The notes under the pieces: generated by a model
The model's database searches: none
What the model was told of the DNA's origin: nothing
What the model saw: only the letters and a program-made list of their open reading frames with translations
Assembly (NCBI GenBank): GCA_008933995.1
Contig: WARS01000013.1
Span: 4,084,721-4,148,720, forward strand
DNA from: Datnioides undecimradiatus
Lineage: Eukaryota > Chordata > Actinopteri > Lobotiformes > Datnioididae
Direction of reading: 5' to 3'
Length of the DNA stretch: 64,000 nt
In this document: positions 22,285 through 33,276 of the stretch, one piece after another
How the letters are laid out: the number at the start of each line of letters is the position of its first letter
Numbering within the stretch: position 1 is the first letter of the stretch
Program-made: the position numbers and the translations under genes

Positions 22285-22640
22285 GCGATAAATTGAATCA
22301 GATGTTGCAGTTGATCAGAGCTGAAAGGGGTGGTCGATCCTTTAATGGACAGAAAATTATTCAGCATCTACATAATCTGATTGATTCAAGAAGAAGTGTT
22401 GCATGTTTGCTGCTTCCAGCTCCCAGAATGTGACCATTTACAGCTTCTCTCTGTTTTATGTAAATGTAAACTGGATATTTGTGGATTTGGGACCATTGAT
22501 CAAACAAAATAAGATCACTGAATACATCACGTTGCGCTCTGGGGAATGCATGGAAGAAATGTAACAGATAAAATCGACTGATCAAGAAAACAGTCATCAG
22601 ATTCGTTGATAAATGAATCAGTAGTTGCAGCGCTACAGTG
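22285..22640 (+). repeat. diverged teleost interspersed repeat (family B)
   Basis: It starts near GATAAATTGAATCAGATG and ends GATAAATGAATCAGTAGTTG followed by CAGCGCT. In between are TGCTTCCAGCTCCCAGAATG, TTTATGTAAATGTAAACTGG, TGCGCTCTGGG and similar blocks in the order of a well-known teleost repeat that ends in AGTTGCAGC. A more decayed copy lies at 36690-36915. Confidence 0.5.
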
Positions 22641-23186
22641 GGCTTCTGTGAGGTTTTGGTTTTCGGGGGGGCGGTGAGTGAAATTGGCAGTCACAGTGAG
22701 TTTCATCACATTTTTATGTCCCATATGAATTTGTCAGTCTCTCTTATTTATTATGTTCACATCTTCTCCCCTCTAATAAACAAATTTGTTTGATGGCGGC
22801 AAATTTAGAGCGCTATCTCTTTACCCCCAGTCTTTGAAATGTAAAAACAAAAATGTGTAAGCTGCGCCCTCACACCCAAATCATTTGGCAGGGACCCACT
22901 GTAGACCCATTTTCAAAAGGAGTCTTAACTGGCACAGACTTCATTTAGGATCATCTTCAAAGCAAACACAGATTTCTTTTTTCTTTGCATCCAGCCACTG
23001 GCCCACAAAAAGGCCTCGCATGGTTGCGTGTTTTGCAACGTGATCTGCTCTGTGACTCCTGGATTTGCCTCTCTAAATTAGCCACACGTCTGTGAAGTGG
23101 CACTTGAGATTTTAGGGGAGTAGACGCCGATGCCAGGAGGACATGTTGTGTTATAGCTGCCATATCGCAGTTTGGTAACATAATAG

Positions 23187-23279
23187 AAAAAAGTGTCGTG
23201 CCATGCCGGGGATCAAACCGGAGAACAGAGAGCAGATGCCGGTTAAAAAGCCGAGGCAGTCTCCCCCTGCACAGGGCCA
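23187..23279 (-). mobile_element. tRNA-Lys-like relic, possible tRNA-derived SINE head
   Basis: On the minus strand, an A-box-like TGGCCCTGTGC (from 23279) is followed by an anticodon-arm-like CTCGGCTTTTTAACCGGC (Lys-UUU-like loop). Next come a B-box-like GGTTTGATCC (23219-23210) and a T6 run (23192-23187) in the position of a Pol III terminator. The acceptor stem does not pair, so it is not a functional tRNA. It could be a decayed SINE head, a tRNA pseudogene or chance. Confidence 0.3.
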
Positions 23280-25639
23280 TGTGGGATGCAATCTGTTGTT
23301 CAGAAAACAAGGGGCGTCTATGCCAAGGTTGTCACTTTTCTTTCCACTGTGACAGCTTTTCATCCAGTGCTCAGTGGAGAGTAGTAAACCAGCTCCATCT
23401 GCAACACACAGACCACAAACATCTAACGTTCGACTTACACCTGCTGCGCAGGGTCGAGTGGCTCTTCAGCATCGCTCGTGGTGATGCTTCCAAGACTGTG
23501 AAGTAGTTTTAAAAGAACCATGCCAGTTGTTTTGCATGTTTTGTCAGTTTGGTACAAATCACCTTGAAACATGGATAACCATTTTGCAAAACATGTTGCT
23601 GTGCCAAAGAAGCCACTGGTTTCCATTCATCTCTGTGCTGTACCAAAATCAGCTATTACACTGTTGCAAATGCTTCAGTTGTGTGATCGAACACACTCAA
23701 TATCATTAATTTAGTCACTTACTTTACTCTGATGATGCAGATTCATTGCTGTCTGATTTGACTGAATTGTATTACTCAATAATGTAACTTGATGTAATTT
23801 GATGTTCAGTCCATTAAATACATACTTTGAGCATTAATCGAGGATCCTCATTATGCAAATGAACTGACATTTCATTGCATGTTACTACTCAGAGTTATAT
23901 AGCTGTTTTCTGTTTGAAGGGGGTTGTTATGTTGCCGCTAACCTTGCCCTAATCAGCACTGAGTGATGTGTCCATTTAGGATTTTCACATCAAAGGCAAA
24001 TGCTGAATTTATGTACAAAGACCTGTGCAGCTGTGTCAGTCTCATCCACGCTCCTCATCCTTTTATGGCCATTTATGTTTCTGTTTCTCCTGCTATTTGC
24101 AAAAACACGATGGCCTCATTCTCAAACCCACCTACAAAGTGGAGACTCATCAACGGGCACAACACCAGACTCCTTTGAAACAGTGATTCAAAGGTCTGGA
24201 ACCAAGCTCCAAGAGTCTGCTTGTTGATTTTCATATTACAGGAAGATTGGTGGAGAGTAATGGCTCAAAAAATACATCCAAAGGTCTAAAACTGTACATT
24301 TTATGTGAGTGTTGCATTCACAGCCTGAGTAAAAGTCCCTTACATTACAGCTGTGAACTCAATGCTCTGCAGTAGACACCCTGAAACCCAATTCACCGTC
24401 AGCTCTAAAAGAAGACGAGCGTCATTTGAAAGTGTGAACACTGTGTCAGAGATCGGGGGGAGTTAGTCTGTGTGGGGTAATGTCAGGTCACGCTTGAACA
24501 TTTGACCCTTAACCCGACAGTGTCTGGGGTTATTCGTCCCAACTGCTGACTACATCCAGCACAAACTCAAGTCAGGAATGTGTTGTTGTTTCTCAACGGT
24601 TTTGTCAATTGGCTGTCCCTCCCTCTCCGGCCAGGCTCCACAGAGATCCTGAGGATATAATGATAACAATGAAATAATTTTAAATACATGCATGACTCAT
24701 AATTCAAACAACACACATACAAAGAGTCATGAAAAAGAGAACATAAGCTCTTCCTGCCGACTTAGCTGAAGATCCAAACGCTGACATGTCTTTGAGTCAT
24801 CTTGTCTGAATGGAGGGTTCACACCTGCTTAACACGGGCAGTTCAGACGCTAAAGCACAAGTCAAGCCTTTTGATGCCATCATTGCAGAAACTGATTTTG
24901 TATGCATCACACTCCTTTATCCGTTTCACACCTGAGGCACATTCTCAAACGTGACTGTCACCTTGGAATTCGACACCAAAGCCAGCATGCATGAGATCAT
25001 GAAACCTGAGAAAAACTCACACGAGTGCCAAACTTACAGTGTATTCTGGGAAGATCGTGTGCCTCAAAGCCGCGTGTTCTTTGTTACCTTTTGGGTGTGG
25101 GATCAGAAAACTGTACACAACACAAAGCAGTGTAGTGGTTTGACTTGCTCGTTTGTTTGGTGCCTCCCTCATGGCTGCTATTCTCCAACCTGCCCTTCCT
25201 TCCCGTCAGCTAAAATTGGCGCAGCTCTTGGGGGCAGCTGTGGGGTTTTGCATGGGTGATCATTGTGTTCGAGATGGAGCTGCTAAACATTTGCAAAGCA
25301 TGTTTATCATCATAAGACCGTGCGCATAACCTGCTTTATCATGGTTCACAGAATGGGAGTGAAGACGTTTAGGATTTATTGTTTCAAGAGTTAGTTGAGT
25401 GGATAATTATACTGCTGCTGTATGCACTGATGTGACTCTGCTGGTCAAAGATCAAGTTGTATCTCTCCTCTCCTGTGTTTGCCTTCATTTTACAAAAAAT
25501 ATCTGAATTATTTCTCTTGCGTACTGCTCTCAGTAAGACGCAGGTCAGCCTTGTGCTCTTTTAACCTTCAAATTACATGTTGTCTGACCTTCTGACTTTT
25601 TTAGGGGCTAAAAGACATTGGATTGTTGGAATAGTTTAC

Positions 25640-26190
25640 TTCAACAATTAAAAAATGTTTTGTGTAATTAAAGCTGAAATTTTTTTGTAAGTAAAAAGTA
25701 AGTGAATTGATAAAATAATCACCAGTGTGGCAAACATGTTATCATACAGATGTATATTTATATATCTGGCAGAACAACATTATCACTCACCTGGATGATA
25801 ATCTTTCTATGTTTCTAGTAGTATAGTCTAGTATGATACTTAAAATTTCTGCCCTCCTTTTCGCTCTGTTTTTGGTCTCCACCAACACCTGAGAAAAATA
25901 TCTGTGTCCACGGCTGCTAAATGCTCCACTTTGTTCACCAGCTAGTGTCTAATTTTGTATGTCTGCTGTGGCTGAGCTGGTTGTGTACAGCAGATTTATC
26001 AGAACCTTGAAATTATAACCAACATTACAAGCTGTAAGACGCTAAAACACTCTGAAGAGCCGAGAAAAACTGCAGCTTTGTGTGATAATTCCCTGTGGAT
26101 TCATCAATACAAGCAACTCATTACACATTACACATAGTCATTTTATCCACTGTTAATATAAAATATTGATGAGTGCAGCTTTAAAGTCTT
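25640..26190. repeat. diverged teleost interspersed repeat (family D) with short terminal inverted repeats
   Basis: It contains the recognisable core GGCTGCTAAATGCTCCACTT then TGTTCACCAGCTAGTGTC. It begins with AATTAAAGCTGAAATTT and ends with GATGAGTGCAGCTTTAAA, so the outermost TTAAAGCTG is inverted at the two ends. That is consistent with a nonautonomous DNA transposon of about 550 bp. Confidence 0.45.
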
Positions 26191-29100
26191 GTCTTCGGAG
26201 GCCCACTTACTGAAATCAATGAGGCACCCATTATGAAACCGTATTGCAATCACATGTATTTTCATCAAGAAATGCTTCTCTACATAATTCTTCCTTTGAA
26301 GTTAGACAAAGTCTAGTGGAGGATCTGGAGTCTCTGCAACACTGACGTCACACTTGATGCTACAACTGGGGGCTGGAGAATTGGCTGTGCACTTTCACTG
26401 CCCACACACAAGATGCTGACGTCAACTGCTGCGCTATCAAACATCTATCTAATGATAATTGCTCACAGTGAAGATTTTCTCCAAATATAATCTGCCTAAA
26501 GATGAGGATATGGACCCTCATCATCCTGTGATTTCTGTGTTTTTTGATCGGAAATGAGCTCTAGCAGGAAGCAAGCTATTAAACCACCACCCTTGTCTGA
26601 AAAGGGCATCAGGGAATCTTTTAGCTGGGTGGCAGGGCATAGAAGCTGATTTATCCAACAACATGTGCATGGGTTCTGGCCTTTAAGTGGACTCATATAA
26701 GGATTCTTGGATTTGATGCCCCTTTCAGCGCTAACGTTCATCAGTTATGCAACAATTACATACACACATAACATAACACTCAAGAAATAAGGGAAAAGAA
26801 GCCTCTCGTCTTAAAGTGGGGACAAATATTTTTAAATCTGAGCAAATAAAACCAACATATAACTACATTATAATGTATTATAGGCTAGATGCTACTGGCT
26901 ATAGGTCAGAAAATGTTTTGTGGGTTAACTTTACCAATGTAGGTGAAACCGCCCTTTAAAGCATTCTTAATGTGAGAACTTATGTGAGAACAACTGTTCC
27001 TGAATGCAGCAGGTGCGACAATAACTATCATGAGGCAGTATGCAGCATGATGCTGCACTACGCTGTGTTAGCAGTCAAAAGGTCAACAGTTTGAAAGATG
27101 AAAGACGGCATGTCAGGTCAGGAGAGCAACCAGGAGCATTCAGACATATATGGATCAGACTGTTAATGTCCTGCAAAAATAACCTGAACTATAGCCTAAT
27201 GGCACCTCAGTGCTCCGTTGTGGCACTGAACTGGTCCACAAGGGTTTTTTGGCTGCAGCGAGTGTGCAGTCACTGCACCGGGTGACTAATCTGAAGGTGC
27301 TGATTTATATGAATAGTTTTTGTTTTGTATGGTGCAGCAGTCCCAGTATTTTTTGTTTGCACAGCGTTCAAAGTAGAAAAGTACTATTACAAGTAGAAAA
27401 TCTGGTCATATGCACAAAACAGCCAATTTGTCCTGACATCATAGAAGAGGTATCCTTACTCTTTTGTTGAACATTATTCACACTCCTGAATGTGACCCTG
27501 AGGACATTCAGACCAAACAGAGTCACCACATAGCCCTTACTGTCAAAGAGGCATTCATTGCCGTGTGCACAGTAATTTATTTCTTTCAGTGAATGCTCCG
27601 CAGCTTTATTGCCCTCTTGATCGTGACCCCGGGGCTGTACACAGCAGTCTGTGGCGTGTCCAGTAGTTCAGCCACAGAGACCCTCTCTGTATCCTCCGGA
27701 CAGAGACCCCATTCCTGTCCTTGACCCAAACAGCCCACTATTCATTTTTAATTGGGGGTGGAGGTGGTTGGAGGGTGGAGTACACTAGCTGCTGCTGGCT
27801 CCTAAACAGGAAGACCTTTTAGGTCTGATAACCTTGGCCTCACCGTTTCCTCCCCCTCCAGCCAGTTACAAATAAACAACAACAGCGAATAGCCTGTATT
27901 TCATAGCAAGAGTGGAGCAGCGGTTTGTTTTTGATTTCTTGATGTGTTTATTTCTCACCCAATAATGTCATGAATGCATATCAGCGAACACAACACGCAA
28001 GCACTCACATATGTGCCTTACAAATCTGAGACACTGACTTCATTCAAGCGAGGCATGTCTGGACATGTGTGGATGTGTGAGCTCAGTGTGTTTGCACAGT
28101 GAATTTATTTTTCCCTCCATAGCTGAAGGAGGTAATATCAAGGCTGCAGTGAAGCCAGAGAGCTCAATGTTAACAGACAGCAGAGGAGGGGCATTGATTT
28201 ATTTATACCTTGTGGTATTTAATTCACTTGGATGCATATTGAATGGCTTTGGATGCAGCTTCACAGTAAATGGGTCTTGACACGAGACTATAAAATAAAT
28301 AATCAACACTCAAACCATTTTTTTTTTTGGCCAGAACTGTTTAATAAGCCTCCTTTCAACATTTATTCAAGACTGCCAGTCATTGTTCTTAAACTTTGAA
28401 GCATTCAGTCCTTAATTGGCAATTATGTCTGGTTGGCTGGCGTCGCTGCAGCCAAAGAAGGAGAAGAAGTGGGGGATGGAGGGGGGAGAATCTGGACAGC
28501 CCCTGTTTGCCCTTCTTTCATTCATTCAGCAGATTTTCACTTGGCTCGTTTCTTCCAAGTGATCTTTTTATAGAAATACACGCTTGATGGATTAAATGGC
28601 TGAAATAGTTTGGAGGCTTTGGTTCAAAAAGATGATTTAACTAAACTTCACAAGACTGAGTTAATGATGCCAGTGTTTCTGGACAGTACATCAATTCCCC
28701 GCAGCCCCAGTTTCATCCCAAGTTCTCTTATTAAATTAGATTAGACAGACTTTTTTTACCCCTCATCTCCATTTTCTATGGTAAGACCTTAAGGTGCTTC
28801 TGTAGGTTCTGTGAAGTCCTCTGTGTCTTTGTCCTAACGAGGCCCCTGAGCTGATTCACACATTGTAAAAAGTGAGACATCTCAGGATGAGCAACATCTG
28901 TGTTTAAACTAGAGATTGCCGCAGGACATTATCGTAAAGTCACTTTTAGCATCCTGAGCAGACGGCAGAATGAAGGCTGAAGGGGCTGACATATTTGGGC
29001 CACAAAGTTCAGCCTTGAAATGGCAGTGGTGGAGAGCCTGGAGTTAGTTGGCATGGCAAAGGTAGAGTAATGACGTTGAGTTTACTATAGTTCCTCTGTT

Positions 29101-29934
29101 TGAACCTCAGGGCACAATATGAATTATTAATGTTGCCTTAGAATAGAAATGCCAGTAAACAACTCAGTATGATTTAAATAACCAGTGGAAACGTCTGCGC
29201 TTTGGGAATAATGGAAAAGTTGCATGTGAGTGTTAAATTAGGGTGTTTTTGGTTGGCGTGTGCGAACAGGTGCGGCCCTTCTAGAGCGTATGAGAATGGA
29301 CTGCTTAGGAGATAATATTTCTAAAATAGATTTAATACATTTAAGTGGTCCAGATATCACCAGCAGTTTAAAGTGCGGTAATCCCTCTGATGATCCCCGC
29401 TTAAACTTCACCAAAGCCACATGTCTGCTTGAGAAGTTGTAACAACAATCCATAGCACTGCACGTCATCTGGTCTTCAGACTTGTTTGACGTGACTTTTG
29501 GTGTGGAGGAAAGTAAACCGTAATTATGCGCTCTTTCCCAGCCTCTACCGGGACACTGGGAATTACAGCTAATGAAGTCAGCCATATGTGGGAGCCACAA
29601 AGACAAGAGACAACCTGATTGTGCTAATCACACGTACCTTCACTGCCTAATTTAGCGAGGCAACGGGAAGCTCAGAGGCTTTTGTTCCCAGCATGTGCAT
29701 TGATAGGCTTATTATCTGATCTTAGAAGCTCTTCACGCCCCAGTGCACCTACTCAGCCATATGTAAGTAATGAAGTACTTTAACCCACAGGTTTAATGTT
29801 TATGGTGGAGGGTGCTGAATAATTGCCAAGGTCCCTAACATGTAAAATGGCCATATAGTGCTAAATTGATCAGTCAGCATAAAGACTAAAAAGTACTAAA
29901 TAGCATTTTAGTCGATTAATTCGATCATTTATCA

Positions 29935-30185
29935 ATAATGGTTTAGCATGCTAACACTTGGTAATTAGCGCCAGCAGAGGTTGATGAAAATTTCATTAGT
30001 ATAGCACATTTTTAATCAGAAACAAAAACAGTTGGACAAATTCAGAACTTTTGACCTGATAATGGCACCAAATTAAAATTTGGGGGGGAGGTAGAATTCA
30101 TGCTCTGTGGGACATGAATGCGTTGTGGCAATCCATCCAAGAGTTGTTGAGATAATGTAACAAAAAACTCAAATATTAACCTAGT
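29935..30185 (+). repeat. diverged teleost interspersed repeat (family A)
   Basis: Landmarks in order are TAGCATGCTAACACTTG, ACAGTTGGACAAATTCAG, TTTTGACCTGATAATGGCAC, GGGACATGAATGCG, GGCAATCCATCCAAGAGTTG and TTGAGATAATG. The same landmarks recur at 46965-47360, 51290-51545 (minus), 57985-58135 (minus) and 60880-61100, so this is the most frequent repeat family in the window. Confidence 0.6.
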
Positions 30186-30479
30186 TTTGTTATCTGTTAC
30201 ATTTGTCTGTTGTCCCAGAAAACCCACATTCTGCAACCCTCCCTACTCTCACGGTGCTTATAGGGTGTTTTATTTATGATGTCAGTTGCTCTAAACTGCT
30301 CCTTTTCCCACCCCACACAATCACAGCTCCCCCAAGATTAAGTATCACAGCCTGGTGTTGTTACACCTACAACTTATCCCCCCTCCCATCCATAACCCCC
30401 CTCCTGTGTTCGTATGGTGTCATCCATAATTAAATCCATCAACAGTTTTCTCTTCGACATCTAAACATATGGCGAGGGA

Positions 30480-30745
30480 TCCCTCCCCATCACACAGAGC
30501 CCCCGCCCCCCGCCCCCTTGCCATCCCTAGTCATCCGGCTGACTCTCACCATCCCCATCCCTCCTACTCACTGTCTCCCCTCTCACTCCTCTCATTGTCA
30601 TTCCGTTTCCGCCTGAATGACCCTCTGCCCCCCTCGCCTGCTATTTGGGGGTTATGGTCTAGACAAGCAGTGCTGATTGGCTGTCACGCCCAGCGGTGTC
30701 CCCTCATTGGTGAGGGATACATATAGGGACTGTCATACTGATCCG
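30480..30745 (+). promoter_or_regulatory. inka2: candidate internal (alternative) promoter of inka2
   Basis: A C-rich block with GC boxes (CCCCCGCCCCCCGCCCCC, 30498-30518) is followed by two inverted CCAAT boxes (ATTGG at 30676-30680 and 30706-30710) and a TATA-like ACATATAG (30719-30726). These elements are in canonical order and spacing for a vertebrate promoter firing near 30750, and a strong splice donor follows at 30843. That transcripts start here is inference. Confidence 0.45.
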
Positions 30746-30842
30746 TTTGAAAGGTGAGAGACAGTGACAGGCTGGCAGAGGTGCAGACGAACAACAACAG
30801 AGAGACAGACAGGGATGAAGGTGGTGTGAAGGTTTATAGAAG
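30746..30842 (+). other. inka2: candidate noncoding alternative first exon of inka2
   Basis: A purine-rich, AT-poor stretch lies between the presumed start site and an excellent donor (GAAG|GTAAGG at 30843). Its only ATG (30815) opens a four-codon frame, MKVV, that stops before the donor. Spliced to 31927, translation would have to start at the in-frame ATG at 31933 (MKEAGDGLHAQM), giving 416 residues without the LRRLKQEL segment. The 5' boundary is a guess. Confidence 0.4.
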
Positions 30843-31926
30843 GTAAGGTGTGAATTTCAACCTCTAAATATCCATCATCATTTTATTGAATGAGCTATAT
30901 TATCTTAAAGTGCTTTCATGTTAGCTGACAGTTATTGGTTTAACCGACAGATCCTGACAGAGAACTCAGTTTATAGGGAAAAGAAGAGTTGATCAGTTCG
31001 GTTCAGTTGGTGTGCTTCAGCAGTTTCTAACCAACATTTTCCCACACATACTCTGACACGTTTTTCCAAATTCCTTGCTTGCAGATGGGGTTGTTTTTGT
31101 TTTTTTTTAACAGGAGAACTGTCATCAATCACTCGCTATCTTTGTCTATGTGAGCACGTTCTTAGACAAAGATAAACCTGTTGTTCTATAAAGAGCATGA
31201 TTCAAAGTCTGGGTCAAAGTATGAAACGATTCACGCCTACAAGTCAAGACACAGGTCACGATTTTGCCTCAGGCTTTTCTGTCTGTCTTCAGGAGAAGAC
31301 GGTTAGCCGGGGTCACATGACACAGGCTCTTAAACAGATGAGAGTAGAAAGAGAGAGGAGGAGGAGGAGGCTAAAAGCTGAGTGTATGATTACTGCTGCA
31401 CAGAGGGAAGTAAGAGTGAAGACAAAGAGCTTAGAGGAAGCAAAAATGGAATCAAGTAAATGGATGGATGCAAAAAGAAAAACAAAGATAAAAAGAGTAG
31501 AGGAGAAAGAAATGGAAAGCTTGTCTGCTGTCATGAGTTGGATCATGTCTCGTACGCAGGCCATATGGGATCCTCGCCTGTTATCCAAAAGTAGGTCACA
31601 TGACCCATAGTTAAACAAGGTGCTCGGCCGCAAACACACAAAAAAAGAGTCTAACTGAGGAAAAGCCGACTTACTGTGATTTGTGTTCAATATGTGTTTG
31701 AACATATCTTTGATACAGCTAGTTGATGATGTGTAATTGTATTTGTGCTGTGACTGTGACAAATTGGGGGGCAGTGAGGTAATTGTCATCTTTAATAGTC
31801 TGATCTTTCCTGCTGGAGGAAAAGGAGTCAAATGATTGAAATGATGACAAGGTCTTTAAGCCAAACTGAACATTTTAGATATTTGTCTCACATCATCTCA
31901 TTATTGCTGTCTGTGTCTCCTTGCAG

Positions 31927-33183
31927 GTGTCTATGAAAGAAGCCGGAGATGGCCTCCACGCTCAGATGAACTCAATGATGGGAGCCCTCCAGGAACTGAA
32001 GCTCCTACAGGTTCAGACAGCACTAGAAAATCTTGACATTTCAGGTCGGCCCATTAAGCGAGGACTTCCACATCCTGCTCCACCAGCACCTGCTGAAGCA
32101 TCAGCTACAGTGGCTTCAACCTCTGTCAGGGGTCACGGGTCCTGCTTTAGCCAAACTATGCCCGAAGAGCCAAGCCAGATTTCTATGCCAAGTCCAAGGC
32201 CATCTTTGGAGAGCAGAAACACCTTTAGTCGAGATGACAGGAGCCCATCTCAAAACAGAAGCAGCCTGGGAAGCTCGTCTTCGTCGACATCCAGCCTTGA
32301 CAGCGAGAGAAGTGAAAGAAGTGAGAGAAACCCACGAAGTGTGAGAAGTGAAAATGACCTTGAGTCTATACCCAGAAGGTGGTCAGGATATGCCGCCCCA
32401 CAGGTGGATTTCTATGGACCAATGGTGGGAAACCCTCCACCGGAGCCATATCCTCATCCACAGATTCTCCATCGTGCTCAGGTGGTGGACCTGCCTGGGA
32501 TCCTCTACAGCCTCTCCAGAGAGGGCCCTTCACTGGACAGTGACTACTCCCAGGACAGCACAGATGAGGGCAGCGACTGGACTTCTTCTCTAATGAGTCG
32601 CAGCCGCAACCGCCAGCCCTTAGTGCTGGGTGACAACGTCTTTGCTGACCTTGTGGGCAACTGGCTGGACCTGCCTGAGGTGGAGAGGGAGGAGGGGGAA
32701 GAAGAGGAGAGGAGGAAGAAGAGAGAGGAGAGGATAGTGGACGGAGGTTCAGACAGACCAGACACCCCAGCTCACCCTCTCCACCTCAGCCGTTCACAAG
32801 AGATCTGCAGGAAGTTCTCATTAACAACAAACATTTTCAAGAAGTTCCTGCGCAGTGTTCGGCCTGACAGGGATAAGCTGCTCAAGGAGCGACCTGGCTG
32901 GATGGCTCCTGAGCTCCCAGAGGGCGACCTCTTCAAAAGGCCGAAGAAACTTGTTCCTAAAAATTCAAAAGGCAGCTTTTACCTTCCATTTTGGGCAAAT
33001 GGACAGCAGGGTAAAGGTAGGCCATGTCCGCACCTCACTGAGGCTGAGAGGAACAACCAACACCACTTCCCCCAGGTCCACCAGCCGCCATTTGGTGGGA
33101 TTTATTTAGACAGGAGACAGCCAGAGACTGGTCTGGAGAAAATGCAGCCCTTGTTTGACTACAACACAGCTGTGTGGGTCTGA
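31927..33183 (+). CDS. inka2: inka2 terminal exon, Inka-box PAK4 regulator
   Basis: The acceptor TTGCAG ends at 31926; the exon has 418 codons and TGA at 33181-33183, giving 442 residues from the 21759 start. In order: residues 25-65 (VSMKEAGDGLHAQMNSMMGA, then LQELKLLQVQTALE) match human INKA2 almost residue for residue. Residues 136-170 are a Ser-rich, RSE-repeating stretch. Residues 241-276 are the Inka box (MSRSRNRQPLVLGDNVFADL, then VGNWLDLPE), which binds the PAK4 catalytic domain in this family. Residues 277-295 are a Glu/Arg/Lys-rich run. Residues 321-353 (FSLTTNIFKKFLRSVRPDRD, then KLLKERPGW) are conserved, and the protein ends FDYNTAVWV, as in human (FDINTAVWV). Human INKA2 is about 297 residues; the extra length lies mainly in the Ser/Pro-rich middle and near the C-terminus. 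The role as a PAK4 inhibitor affecting actin and adhesion is from family knowledge. Confidence 0.95.
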   Translation: MSMKEAGDGLHAQMNSMMGALQELKLLQVQTALENLDISGRPIKRGLPHPAPPAPAEASATVASTSVRGHGSCFSQTMPEEPSQISMPSPRPSLESRNTFSRDDRSPSQNRSSLGSSSSSTSSLDSERSERSERNPRSVRSENDLESIPRRWSGYAAPQVDFYGPMVGNPPPEPYPHPQILHRAQVVDLPGILYSLSREGPSLDSDYSQDSTDEGSDWTSSLMSRSRNRQPLVLGDNVFADLVGNWLDLPEVEREEGEEEERRKKREERIVDGGSDRPDTPAHPLHLSRSQEICRKFSLTTNIFKKFLRSVRPDRDKLLKERPGWMAPELPEGDLFKRPKKLVPKNSKGSFYLPFWANGQQGKGRPCPHLTEAERNNQHHFPQVHQPPFGGIYLDRRQPETGLEKMQPLFDYNTAVWV

Positions 33184-33270
33184 CAGTAGGGCCAACAGAC
33201 TCTTAGTGATGCCAGACTGAGTGACAGGTGCTGGGGGATTTTGGCTTTGCTGGAGAGGAATAAGGGACTG

Positions 33271-33276
33271 AATAAA
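33271..33276 (+). terminator. inka2: candidate proximal poly(A) signal AATAAA (inka2)
   Basis: AATAAA lies 88 bases after the stop codon. The downstream sequence is only weakly T/G-rich (CTTGGATACAGTTATC), so it may be a minor site. Confidence 0.25.

Larger units (their letters stand above)
21831..31926 (+). other. inka2: inka2 intron 1 (about 10.1 kb)
   Basis: It runs from donor GTATGT at 21831 to acceptor TCTGTGTCTCCTTGCAG at 31926. No coding exon between the two is required, since the reading frame and the homologous sequence are continuous across the splice. It contains several interspersed repeats (22285-22640, 25640-26190, 29935-30185), a tRNA-like relic (23187-23279), an octamer-containing stretch (23830-23900) and, near its 3' end, a candidate internal promoter and alternative first exon (30480-30842). 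Confidence 0.75.

Noticed and set aside
22957-23310. 117-codon minus-strand frame
   Set aside because: It overlaps the tRNA-like relic, which explains part of the sequence; no protein motif.
31313-31831. 172-codon minus-strand open frame upstream of the inka2 terminal exon
   Set aside because: It is antisense to a purine-rich stretch, hence rich in Ser/Leu/Phe, with no recognisable domain; best explained by composition.
32033-33109. Other-frame and antisense open frames overlapping inka2 exon 2 (32033-32344, 32348-32593, 32544-32765, 32855-33109)
   Set aside because: They are shadows of the long, conserved inka2 reading frame.
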